64,000 nucleotides of DNA from a bacterium D16-76 (GTDB lineage: Bacteria; Bacillota; Clostridia; Oscillospirales; Acutalibacteraceae): positions 18,597 to 82,596 of the forward strand of contig QZEE01000018.1 of NCBI GenBank assembly GCA_009917445.1. The letters run 5' to 3'. The notes under the pieces were generated by a model. The model saw nothing but the letters and a program-made list of their open reading frames with translations. It was not told where the DNA came from and did no database searches. This document shows, piece by piece, positions 26,548 through 33,978 of this stretch. Numbering within the stretch: the first letter of the stretch is position 1; every line of letters starts with the position of its first letter. The translations under genes and the position numbers were made by a program.

Positions 26548-28191
26548 CTATTGAAAAACCAGCATCTGGTTCAGCGGCCTGGTCTGGGGCCCATACAGCC
26601 ACCGCCCGTCCACATACAGGTTGGTCGAGCCGCCCCCGTCGCAGTTCACCGCGTCCTGGCAGCCCATGGCCACCAGTATCTTCCCTAAATCCCGCAGGTT
26701 GGTGTTGGCCGTTAGCAGCATCACCTTGCCGTCCTTCTTAATGCCAATGCAGGACCGCCTGGCGTCATACACCGTAATCCCCGGGTCCCGGAAACCTTCC
26801 GCCGCATAAGTGCCGGCATCGCCATACACCGCGCCATCTTTCACAATGCGTGGCCCCAGGCCGATGCTCAGCCGTATATCCTGGGTAGAAGCCCCTTCAT
26901 AATACCGCCTGACCTCCACCGTGTCCCCCGGCTGCGCCAGCTCAAAGAAGCCCCCGCCGCCCTCGCCGGGCCGCCCCCTGCGCTGTATCACATACCCGTC
27001 CGCCGGTATGGCCGCGTCCGTGTCGTGCAGTACCTCCCGCACCACGCCGTCCCAGCCCACCACCACCGCGTCCGAAGCGGCAAAGGTCAAGCTGCCGCCC
27101 CAGTCCCGGGTAAACATCACCGGGGTCGAATCCCAAGCCATGCCGGGCAGCTGGTTCACCACCATGTGCTCCAGTACCGATTCGCCCCCATCCGCCCCTC
27201 GCAGCACGGCCTGGTGCCGGGTGGCAAACCCCTGTATGGAAGGGTTCCCGTTCCCGTCAAGGACAAAAGCCGACTTGGCCGGGGCAAACTGGTTATCCAC
27301 AATCAGCACCCGCCCGTCGCTTACCATAGTGCCCACCGGCACATAGCTGTCCATCAAAAAGAAAGCCGCGTTCACCGCAATCACCGCCCCCGTGCGGCTT
27401 ACAAAGGACGCCGGGCTCTCCCGCCCGGTCAAAGTGCCATACCCCAGGGCAATGCTGGCCGAAAAATCATGGGGGTCAAACTCCACAGCCTTTACCGCCA
27501 CGCCGTTGACCCGCTTGCAAACCACCTCATACCGCCCGGGCACGTGCCGGTCCAAAAACCGCGCGTACATAGCGGCGGCCTCGGCCCGGCTGGCTGTCTG
27601 GTGGGGCCCAAAGCTCCCATCCGCATAGCCGTTGATAACCCCCGCCTGCTGGCAGGCCGAAACACTCCCCCTGGCGTACCCGCTGATAGAAGCCCCGTCC
27701 GAAAACTCTGCCGGCGGGTTCACCCCAGGCAGCTGCCGCCCGGTGCTGTGTATCAGGTTCATCAGCATCACCGCCATGTCCTGGCGGCTCACCGGCGCGT
27801 CCGGGGCAAAGGTGCCGTCCCCCCGGCCATTGACCACGCCGCTTTCCGCGGCCCAATTCACCGCCGGGCTGGCCCAGTGGGCGGCTGGCACATCGGAAAA
27901 CCCGCCCTGGAAAGCATAAGCCTGCATCTCCTGGGGCGAAAGCAAGGTCTTGCAGATCATCGTAACAAAAGCCCCCCGGCTCAAAGGGGCGTTGGGCGAA
28001 AACTGGTTCTGCCCCGTGCCCTGAATAACCCCCTTGTCCACCAAAGCAAGCACGTCGGACGCATACCAGGCCGTAGGGGGCACGTCATAGAAAAACCCTA
28101 CTGCCACAGCGGGCCCAGCCGGTACCGCCCACAAAACGAGAAGGGCGCACAGCAGGGCGCAAAGCCCATTCTTCCACACATATCGGCGCAT
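26548..28191 (-). CDS. Secreted SLH-domain protein with phosphodiester glycosidase (NAGPA) domain
   Basis: The start at 28191 follows GGAGG and gives a signal peptide (MRRYVWKNGLCALLCALLVL, then WAVPAGPAVAV). The 547-residue protein has three SLH repeats (about 30-215, FYDVPPTAWYASDVLALVDKG, FSDVPAAHWASPAVNWAAESG, FSDGASISGYARGSVSACQQAG) that anchor it to the cell wall, and a C-terminal NAGPA-type domain (about 260-547) with VNAAFFLMDSYVPVGTMV and the end motif VNCDGGGSTNLYV. NAGPA domains cleave phosphodiester-linked sugars, so a role in surface polymer turnover is likely. It faces the metK operon across the shared terminator. Confidence 0.88.
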   Translation of the reverse strand: MRRYVWKNGLCALLCALLVLWAVPAGPAVAVGFFYDVPPTAWYASDVLALVDKGVIQGTGQNQFSPNAPLSRGAFVTMICKTLLSPQEMQAYAFQGGFSDVPAAHWASPAVNWAAESGVVNGRGDGTFAPDAPVSRQDMAVMLMNLIHSTGRQLPGVNPPAEFSDGASISGYARGSVSACQQAGVINGYADGSFGPHQTASRAEAAAMYARFLDRHVPGRYEVVCKRVNGVAVKAVEFDPHDFSASIALGYGTLTGRESPASFVSRTGAVIAVNAAFFLMDSYVPVGTMVSDGRVLIVDNQFAPAKSAFVLDGNGNPSIQGFATRHQAVLRGADGGESVLEHMVVNQLPGMAWDSTPVMFTRDWGGSLTFAASDAVVVGWDGVVREVLHDTDAAIPADGYVIQRRGRPGEGGGGFFELAQPGDTVEVRRYYEGASTQDIRLSIGLGPRIVKDGAVYGDAGTYAAEGFRDPGITVYDARRSCIGIKKDGKVMLLTANTNLRDLGKILVAMGCQDAVNCDGGGSTNLYVDGRWLYGPQTRPLNQMLVFQ

Positions 28192-28368
28192 AAAAAACCT
28201 CCAATCCCCCCATCCGGGGCACAAGCCAAAACCAAGCGCCCGCAAAAGCGCTTGCGCGTATCGGTACACATGGTACCCAAAAACCAACCCAGAGTTCCCG
28301 GTACCCCTGCGCAGCAGGGGGCGGGCGTTTCACGGGAGAGGGCCACTCCCCATTGTCCGCTAGAACAC

Positions 28369-28397
28369 ATTGTACCATCTTTCTGGTAAAAAGTCTA
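28369..28397 (-). promoter_or_regulatory. Promoter of the SLH-NAGPA gene
   Basis: Minus strand: TAGACT (28392-28397), 17 bases, TACAAT (28369-28374) preceded by TGG (extended -10). Confidence 0.6.
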
Positions 28398-28446
28398 TGG
28401 AAAGGGGGAAACTGGGTAAAATTACCGGAAAACCCGCGAAATTTCG

Positions 28447-28475
28447 TTGCAATTTTCCGCCGTTTCCTGTAATAT
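28447..28475 (+). promoter_or_regulatory. Possible promoter of the zinc-ribbon membrane protein gene
   Basis: TTGCAA (28447-28452), 17 bases, TAATAT (28470-28475). The -10 box is imperfect. Confidence 0.45.
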
Positions 28476-28535
28476 GTATCTATAAGGATTTTCATCCCGT
28501 AATCCTATACTTTATGTAAACAGGAGGGTATTATC

Positions 28536-29462
28536 ATGATTTGTCCCAAATGCGGCAGGAACATCCCCGACGGGAGCACCTGCCCCTGCAGCTTCGGCCA
28601 GCCGGTGCTGTCCAGCAACCCGGCGGTAAACACCTTAAAGACCCTGGGTTCCAGCCCCTTATTCCTGGTGCTGTGCATCCTGTTCACCCTGGTGCCCGTC
28701 ATGTCCATCCTGGGCGCCGCCATGATGGGCAGCAACCTCTACGACATGCTCTACCTTTTCATGCAGCTGGATTTAGACCCCGGCATCTACTACCCCATGC
28801 TCAGCGCCATTGACAGCATCTCCCTGCCCAGCGCCATCCTGGGCAGTATCCCGTCCATCCTGGTAGCGGTAGCCGTGTGGATGACCTACGCTTCCTGCCG
28901 CAACGCCCAAAGCGGCAATGTCTCCACAGCCGGCCTTACCATCTGCAAGGTGCTCACCATCATCCAGATGGTGTTTGTGTGCCTGGGCGCGGCGGCGCTG
29001 GCCCTGGGCCTGGTGGTGCTCATGATAGCCGGGGTAAGCGAGCTGTCTTCCTACGACGCCTATTACGGCGACGGCATGGCCCAGGCAGGCATGGCGGTGG
29101 TGACCGTGCTGTTCCTCATTGCGGCGGCGGTCTTTGCCTTGCTCATCATCTATGAAATCTGCGTAGTCAAGGCCATCAACCGCATTAAGGCCACAGCCAC
29201 CACCGGCACCCCAGACAACCGCATTCCCAACTATTTGATCGTGATGAATTACATCATGGCCGTAGGCTCGGTGCTTGCGGGCCTGGCCAATCTTTTCACC
29301 AGCCCGGCCATGGGCTTGGGCAGCCTCATAACGGGGGCCACTATGGTCATCATCTCCATCATCCTCAGCAAGTACCGCTCCGGCATGACCCTGCTGATGT
29401 ACCCCCCCGTACAGCCCACCTACCCCAACCAGCCCACGCCCCCCCAGGGCCCCTGGGCGTGA
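28536..29462 (+). CDS. Zinc-ribbon membrane protein of unknown function
   Basis: A 308-residue integral membrane protein. It starts with a small zinc ribbon (MICPKCGRNIPDGSTCPC, residues 1-18), followed by six hydrophobic segments (about 40-65, 105-125, 135-170, 185-215, 230-255, 265-285) and a Pro-rich C-terminal tail (PPVQPTYPNQPTPPQGP). CAGGAGG precedes the start. Zinc-ribbon membrane proteins of this build are common in Firmicutes, but no function can be assigned. It is monocistronic. Confidence 0.75.
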   Translation: MICPKCGRNIPDGSTCPCSFGQPVLSSNPAVNTLKTLGSSPLFLVLCILFTLVPVMSILGAAMMGSNLYDMLYLFMQLDLDPGIYYPMLSAIDSISLPSAILGSIPSILVAVAVWMTYASCRNAQSGNVSTAGLTICKVLTIIQMVFVCLGAAALALGLVVLMIAGVSELSSYDAYYGDGMAQAGMAVVTVLFLIAAAVFALLIIYEICVVKAINRIKATATTGTPDNRIPNYLIVMNYIMAVGSVLAGLANLFTSPAMGLGSLITGATMVIISIILSKYRSGMTLLMYPPVQPTYPNQPTPPQGPWA

Positions 29463-29587
29463 GCCTCCGGCAAGACCTTGGGGCTCTGCCCCAAACCCCG
29501 CCACCCTTTTTGAAAAAAAGGCTGGACCCAAAAACCAGTTACCTACGCGGAGAAAAAACCTACGCCCGATAGACTGGCAAACAAAAG

Positions 29588-29654
29588 GGAGTCCAGAGGG
29601 GGCGCTGCGTCCGGTGGCACGCGCCCAGCGACCGACCGAGCCGGCAGGCGAGAC
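29588..29654 (+). repeat. Dispersed hairpin repeat, copy 4
   Basis: Left flank GGGAGTCCAGAGGGG (29588-29602, also at 52266), an imperfect form of the hairpin (GCGCTGCGTCC ... GGCACGC, AGCG), then the tail CCGAGCCGGCAGGCGAGAC ending at 29654. The preceding 29462-29520 carries the GACCTTGGGG/CCCCAAA GC-rich module. Confidence 0.75.
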
Positions 29655-29747
29655 AGCCCCCAAGGCCTTCCCAATCCCCAAGAATAAAAAGAAAACCGGC
29701 CGGGCACGCACCCCGCCGGTTTTTTATTATGTCCCCAAAGCCAAATT

Positions 29748-30914
29748 TTACGCAATCACCCGCACTTTAACCACATGCTCCAAGCTGGAAAACAGCCCCT
29801 CCGGCAGTTCCCCAGAAACATCCAAAATGGTGTAGGCATACTCGCCCTTAGACTTGCTCTGCATGTTCTCAATGTTTATCCCCGCCTCGCCGCAGGCCGC
29901 CGCGAAAACGGCAATGGTGTTGGGCAGGTTCTTGTGGATCAGGCACACCCGCTTGGTGCCCGGCTCCCGGGCCATGGAAAGGGCGGGCAGGTTCACCGCG
30001 TTTACAATGTTGCCCCGCTCCAAATATTCCTTCATCTGGTCCACCGCCATCTCCGCGCAGTTGTCCTCGCTTTCCGGCGTAGACGCCCCCAGGTGGGGCA
30101 GGGCGCACACGTTCTCCATGCCGATCAAGCAATCCGCCGGGAAGTCCGTAGCATAAGCCGCCACCTTGCCAGAGGAAAGGGCCCCTGCCAAAGCGCCGCT
30201 GTCACACAGCTCGCCCCGGGCAAAGTTCAGCAGGCGCACGCCGTCCTTCATCTTGCCGATGGTCTCGCCGTTTACCATGCCCTTGGTGTCCTTAGTGGCC
30301 GGCAGGTGCAGGCTGATGTAGTCGCAGGCCCCGTAAATCTCATCTAGGCTCATAGACCGCTTTACCGAGCTGGAAAGCCGCCAGGCCGCCTCTACAGACA
30401 GGAAGGGGTCATACCCATACACCGTCATGCCCAAAGCTTCCGCGGCGTTGGCCACTAAAATCCCAATGGCCCCCAGGCCCACTACGCCCAGGGCCTTCCC
30501 CTTAATCTCCGGCCCCGCAAACTGGGACTTGCCCTTTTCCACCAGCTTGCCAACCGCGTCCCCCTGGCCTTTCAAGCCCTTTACCCAGTCTATAGCGGCG
30601 GGTATCTTCCGTGACGTCAGCAGCAGGGCGCACAACACCAGTTCTTTCACGGCGTTGGCGTTGGCCCCCGGGGTGTTGAATACCACAATGCCCTTTTCCG
30701 TGCATTTCTCCACCGGGATGTTGTTGACCCCCGCCCCAGCCCTGGCAATGGCCAGCAGCGTTTCGGGCAGCTCCATGTCGTGCATGGCCGCCGACCGCAC
30801 CAAAATCCCCTCGGGCTCCTGCATCTCCGGGGAGAAGGTATACGCCTCCCCAAACCGTTTGGTGCCCACTGGGCTTATCTTGTTCAGGCAAAGTATCTTA
30901 TGCAATGGACTCAT
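29748..30914 (-). CDS. serA: D-3-phosphoglycerate dehydrogenase
   Basis: First step of serine synthesis: 3-phosphoglycerate to 3-phosphohydroxypyruvate with NAD+. In 388 residues: substrate domain with GAGVNNIPVEKCTEKGIVVFN (about 75-95), Rossmann loop LGVVGLGAIGILVANAA (about 145), catalytic Arg in LLNFARGELCD (about 232), Glu in PHLGASTPESEDNCA (about 278) and a C-terminal ACT domain (about 315-388) that probably binds serine for feedback. It is the short form with an ACT domain. It is the last gene of serC-small protein-serA. Confidence 0.94.
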   Translation of the reverse strand: MSPLHKILCLNKISPVGTKRFGEAYTFSPEMQEPEGILVRSAAMHDMELPETLLAIARAGAGVNNIPVEKCTEKGIVVFNTPGANANAVKELVLCALLLTSRKIPAAIDWVKGLKGQGDAVGKLVEKGKSQFAGPEIKGKALGVVGLGAIGILVANAAEALGMTVYGYDPFLSVEAAWRLSSSVKRSMSLDEIYGACDYISLHLPATKDTKGMVNGETIGKMKDGVRLLNFARGELCDSGALAGALSSGKVAAYATDFPADCLIGMENVCALPHLGASTPESEDNCAEMAVDQMKEYLERGNIVNAVNLPALSMAREPGTKRVCLIHKNLPNTIAVFAAACGEAGINIENMQSKSKGEYAYTILDVSGELPEGLFSSLEHVVKVRVIA

Positions 30915-30930
30915 CCTTTCCTACAGAATT

Positions 30931-31191
30931 CTAAGGTTCGATCTCGCTCCTGTCCCGGTCCATATCCCCAGGCCCCAGCACTTCCAGGGCCGGGCGCGGG
31001 TAGCTGCACAGCACGCTGTCCAAAAACTGCACCCCGCAAAAGTAATCGCAGATGGACACATCCTTTACCGCGCACTTGTGCCCGCCGGCACCCTCGGCCT
31101 CCTCCCAGGGGCACCGGGAGCTGCCAAAAGCCGCGCTGCTGAAATCAATATCCAGATTCGCCCCCCGCAGCTTTGCCACCTTCCCGTCCAT
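30931..31191 (-). CDS. Conserved small cysteine-rich protein between serC and serA
   Basis: An 86-residue protein with a central cysteine pattern: RCPWEEAEGAGGHKCAVKDVSICDYFCGVQFLDSVLC can be read as C27, C41, C49, C53 and C63, spaced like a metal or Fe-S site. It starts inside the serC stop (ATGA) and ends 16 bases before serA, so it is translated as part of the serine operon. I know of no function. It could sense or deliver metal for serine metabolism, but this is speculation. Confidence 0.75.
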   Translation of the reverse strand: MDGKVAKLRGANLDIDFSSAAFGSSRCPWEEAEGAGGHKCAVKDVSICDYFCGVQFLDSVLCSYPRPALEVLGPGDMDRDRSEIEP

Positions 31192-32276
31192 CAGCCGTTT
31201 CCCCCTTCAAAGGCTTTCATAAAGGCCACCAGCTTCTCAATGCCCTCAACCGGCATGGCGTTGTAAATAGAAGCCCGCATGCCGCCCACGCTGCGGTGGC
31301 CCTTCAGGTTCACGAACCCGGCCGACGCGGCCTCCTTCACAAACTTGGCGTCCAAATCCGCGTCCCCGGTCACAAAGGTCACGTTCATCATAGACCGGCT
31401 GTCCTTGCGGGCGCAGGGCTTAAACAGCTTCGACTGGTCCAGAAAATCATACAGCAGCTGGGCCTTAGCGGCGTTGCGCTGGCCCATCTTTTCCAGCCCG
31501 CCTATGTCGTTTTTGATCCATTCCAGCACCAGCTTGCACATATAAATAGACCAGCAGGGCGGCGTGTTGTACATAGAGTCGTTCTTAGCCATAACGTCAT
31601 ACTGGAACATGGTGGGGGTGCCCTCCAAGGCCTCGCCAATCAGGTCCTCCCGCACAATCACGATGGTCAGCCCAGCCGGGGCCACGTTCTTCTGGGCCCC
31701 CGCGTACAGCAGGCCAAACCGGCTCACGTCCAGGGGCTCGCTTAAAATGCAGGAGGAAATATCCGCCACCAGGGGCACGCCGCCGGTGTCGGGCAGCTGG
31801 TGCCACAGGGTGCCGTAAATGGTGTTGTTCAGGCAGATATGGAAGTAGTCCGCGTCGGGCCGGCACAGGCTTTTGTCGATTTCCGGTATATGGGAGAAAT
31901 TATCCCCCTTGCTGCTGGCCACGGCCTTTGCGTCGCCATAGCGGCAGGCCTCTTGAAAAGCCTTGGTAGAGAACTGGCCGGATAACACATAGTCGGCCTT
32001 GCGGTTTTTCACCATTAAATTCATGGGCACCGCGGCAAACTGGGAGGACGCGCCCCCCTGCAAAAACAGCACCTTGTAGTTGTCCGGTACCCCCATGACC
32101 TCCCGCAGCAGGGCCTGGGCTCCCTGTATGATGCCGTCGTATACCTTAGACCGGTGGGACATCTCCATCACCGACTGCCCGCTGCCCTCATAATCCATCA
32201 TTTCGGCAGCTGCTTTTTGCAGGACCGGCTCGGGCAGCATGGAAGGCCCGGCCGAGAAATTGTACACACGGGACAT
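31191..32276 (-). CDS. serC: Phosphoserine aminotransferase
   Basis: Converts 3-phosphohydroxypyruvate and glutamate to phosphoserine and 2-oxoglutarate; PLP enzyme. The start at 32276 follows AAGGAGGT and gives MSRVYNFSAGPSMLPEPVLQ, the SerC signature; an ATG six bases upstream is too close to the ribosome site. The 361-residue protein has VADISSCILSEPLDVSRFGLLYAGAQKNVAPAG with the PLP lysine (about 198) and ends with MRASIYNAMPVEGIEKLVAFM. A serB-type phosphatase is not seen nearby. It leads the serC-serA operon from a promoter about 260 bases upstream. Confidence 0.96.
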   Translation of the reverse strand: MSRVYNFSAGPSMLPEPVLQKAAAEMMDYEGSGQSVMEMSHRSKVYDGIIQGAQALLREVMGVPDNYKVLFLQGGASSQFAAVPMNLMVKNRKADYVLSGQFSTKAFQEACRYGDAKAVASSKGDNFSHIPEIDKSLCRPDADYFHICLNNTIYGTLWHQLPDTGGVPLVADISSCILSEPLDVSRFGLLYAGAQKNVAPAGLTIVIVREDLIGEALEGTPTMFQYDVMAKNDSMYNTPPCWSIYMCKLVLEWIKNDIGGLEKMGQRNAAKAQLLYDFLDQSKLFKPCARKDSRSMMNVTFVTGDADLDAKFVKEAASAGFVNLKGHRSVGGMRASIYNAMPVEGIEKLVAFMKAFEGGNG

Positions 32277-32537
32277 GTTCATGACCTCCTTATAAAATAA
32301 AATCCACAGGGCCCGGGCAAAGCCCAAAGCCGCGTAAGCAAAGCAAAAATGACAAATAGGTGACAAGGGTTACAAACGGTTTACAAAACAACACATTCTT
32401 GTCGATTCTGCCGCAAAACAGCGCCTTTTTACCTTTTTGTAACCAATAGGCGATTGTGCAAACCGTCCAAAACAGCCAAGAAAATCAAGCTGAAATAGGG
32501 CGAAAAAGCAAATCCGCCAATCCCTTTTGATTGCCCC

Positions 32538-32566
32538 ATTATAGCGCGTTTGCCTGCAAAATGCAA
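32538..32566 (-). promoter_or_regulatory. serC operon promoter
   Basis: Minus strand: TTGCAT (32561-32566), 17 bases, TATAAT (32538-32543). The transcript would have a leader of about 255 bases before serC. Confidence 0.8.
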
Positions 32567-32657
32567 GATACAAGTTGCAAAAATGCAAAATTGTCCTTTC
32601 CCCCGGCCCTCCCGCCCCTGCCCCCCAGAAAAAGGAATGGCAAATTATATAAAATGT

Positions 32658-32687
32658 TTGCACTTACCGCCTGTTATATGATATAAT
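32658..32687 (+). promoter_or_regulatory. Promoter of the hydrogenase locus (DRTGG gene onward)
   Basis: TTGCAC (32658-32663), 18 bases, TATAAT (32682-32687) preceded by TGA (extended -10). Confidence 0.75.
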
Positions 32688-32799
32688 ATAAGCAACCGGA
32701 CGCGCCGCGAAAAGCGCGCCCCCCGTCTGCCCGCCCAGCGGGCAGGCCCGACCCTTAAAAATAGCCAGAAAATTTTTAATTCGGGAGGAAACCCAGTCT

Positions 32800-33150
32800 A
32801 TGAAGGTAAAGGACATTATCGACATCCTGAAGTGCCAGGTGCTCAACGAAGGCAGCCTGGAAGAAGAGGTGAAAACCGCCTGCGGCAGCGACATGATGAG
32901 CGACGTGCTGGCCTTTGTAAAAGACCAGTCCGTGCTGCTTACAGGCCTGATGAACCCCCAGGTGGTGCGCACCGCCGAGATGATGGATATGCACTGCATC
33001 GTCTTTGTGCGGGGCAAAGAGGTGAACCCCAGCGTGGTCGACCTGGCCCGCCAGAAGGATATCACCGTACTGGCCACGCCATATCGTATGTTTACGGCCT
33101 GCGGGCTGTTATATTCCAATGGGTTGCGGGGAGGTTGCGATATTCAATGA
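32800..33150 (+). CDS. DRTGG domain protein
   Basis: A 116-residue small protein of the DRTGG fold (a ligand-binding domain also found in phosphotransacetylase and HPr kinase relatives). Pattern: VKDIIDILKCQVLNEG, a central SDMMSDVLAFVKDQSVLLTGL, and VRGKEVNPSVVDLARQKDITVLATPYRMFTACGLLY. CGGGAGG precedes the start. It is the first gene of the hydrogenase locus and overlaps the next ATPase gene by ATGA. DRTGG proteins accompany HydABC and HydS genes in Thermotoga and many Firmicutes; their ligand is not known. Confidence 0.85.
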   Translation: MKVKDIIDILKCQVLNEGSLEEEVKTACGSDMMSDVLAFVKDQSVLLTGLMNPQVVRTAEMMDMHCIVFVRGKEVNPSVVDLARQKDITVLATPYRMFTACGLLYSNGLRGGCDIQ

Positions 33151-33575
33151 GTATGCTGCATTTACACTACGTAGTGCCCGGCGACGACTTTACCCGGGCC
33201 GGCGAAGCCTCTGGCGACGTGAAACATAAGCTCAAACGCCTGGGCTACGAGCCCGACGCCATCCGCCGGGTAGCCATCGCCATGTACGAGGGCGAAATCA
33301 ACATGGTCATCCACGCCGGCGGCGGCGAGGCCACCGTAGACATCGACCCCGACAAGGTGGACATCCTTTTGCAAGACCACGGACCCGGTATTGCAGATGT
33401 ATCCAAGGCCATGCAGGCCGGCTGGTCTACCGCCCCGGACAACGTGCGCTCTTTGGGGTTTGGCGCAGGCATGGGCCTGCCCAACATGAAAAAATATACC
33501 GATGTGATGGAGATTGAGTCGGAAGTGGGCGTGGGCACTACGGTACATATGGTGGTGAACCCCGGGCAGAAGTAG
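33147..33575 (+). CDS. HATPase-type (RsbW/anti-sigma-like) ATP-binding protein
   Basis: A 142-residue single-domain GHKL ATPase resembling anti-sigma factor serine kinases. Visible: YEGEINMVIHAGGGE (N box, about 45-58), LLQDHGPGIADV (G1 box, about 75) and GFGAGMGLPNMKKYTD (G2 box, about 105). It overlaps the DRTGG stop by ATGA. Together with the phosphatase and sensory hydrogenases of this genome it suggests a partner-switching signal path responding to H2 or redox state; no cognate antagonist protein is visible here. Confidence 0.88.
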   Translation: MSMLHLHYVVPGDDFTRAGEASGDVKHKLKRLGYEPDAIRRVAIAMYEGEINMVIHAGGGEATVDIDPDKVDILLQDHGPGIADVSKAMQAGWSTAPDNVRSLGFGAGMGLPNMKKYTDVMEIESEVGVGTTVHMVVNPGQK

Positions 33576-33978
33576 GCGGCCTGGGGCGCTGCCGGTAAGA
33601 CCTTGGGGCGCTGCCCCAAGCCCCGCGAGGGGGAATGATTCCCCCTCGACCCCCAACGCGTGGCCCTGCGTGACGCCGCCCGGTGGCCGCCTGCGGCGGC
33701 TGCGCTGGCTTCGAGCCCCCGTCTCCGTGAGCAAGCTCCCTGCGGCGGGCTCTCGAAACCGGCTTGTTCCCCTGCGGGGAACCTGGATCGGGCTCTATTA
33801 AGGAGATGGGGGAGAACTCTGTTTTGACGTGGGCTCGATTTCATAGGGACTCTGAAATCGAGTGTTTGCCAGGATTTTTTAGGAGGTGCGGCTGGGTTGG
33901 CTGGCCGGAAACCTTACAGTACAAAAGAAAGGGCGGCAGGCTTTTTACTTTTGATTTTGCCTGCCGTGTGCGAGTGAT
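33576..33978 (+). other. Repeat-rich gap and strand-composition switch point
   Basis: About 400 bases inside the hydrogenase locus. It contains the GACCTTGGGGCGCTGCCCCAA module (33599-33619), a GGGGGAATGATTCCCCC hairpin, and a perfect 10-bp inverted repeat CTCGATTTCA / TGAAATCGAG (33834-33843 and 33853-33862). No gene was seen. The plus strand changes from C-rich to G-rich about here. Confidence 0.55.

Larger units (their letters stand above)
28192..28535. other. Intergenic region with divergent promoters
   Basis: About 340 bases between two divergent genes. It holds a minus promoter (28369-28397), a possible plus promoter (28447-28475), and a GC-rich hairpin around 28306-28322 (CCCCTGC/GCAGGGG). 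No coding region was seen. Confidence 0.5.
32277..32799. other. Long divergent intergenic region (serC / hydrogenase locus)
   Basis: About 520 bases. The serC side has a 260-base leader from the promoter at 32538-32566, AT-rich with runs such as GTTACAAACGGTTTACAAAAC; no T-box or riboswitch core was recognised. The plus side has the promoter at 32658-32687 and a GC-rich palindrome (CGCGCCGCGAAAAGCGCGCC) in the leader of the DRTGG gene. No gene was seen. Confidence 0.5.

Noticed and set aside
33834..33862. dif-like recombination site at the strand-composition switch
   Set aside because: The 10-bp inverted repeat has a nine-base spacer and does not resemble known Firmicutes dif sequences; the skew direction is also that of an origin, not a terminus.
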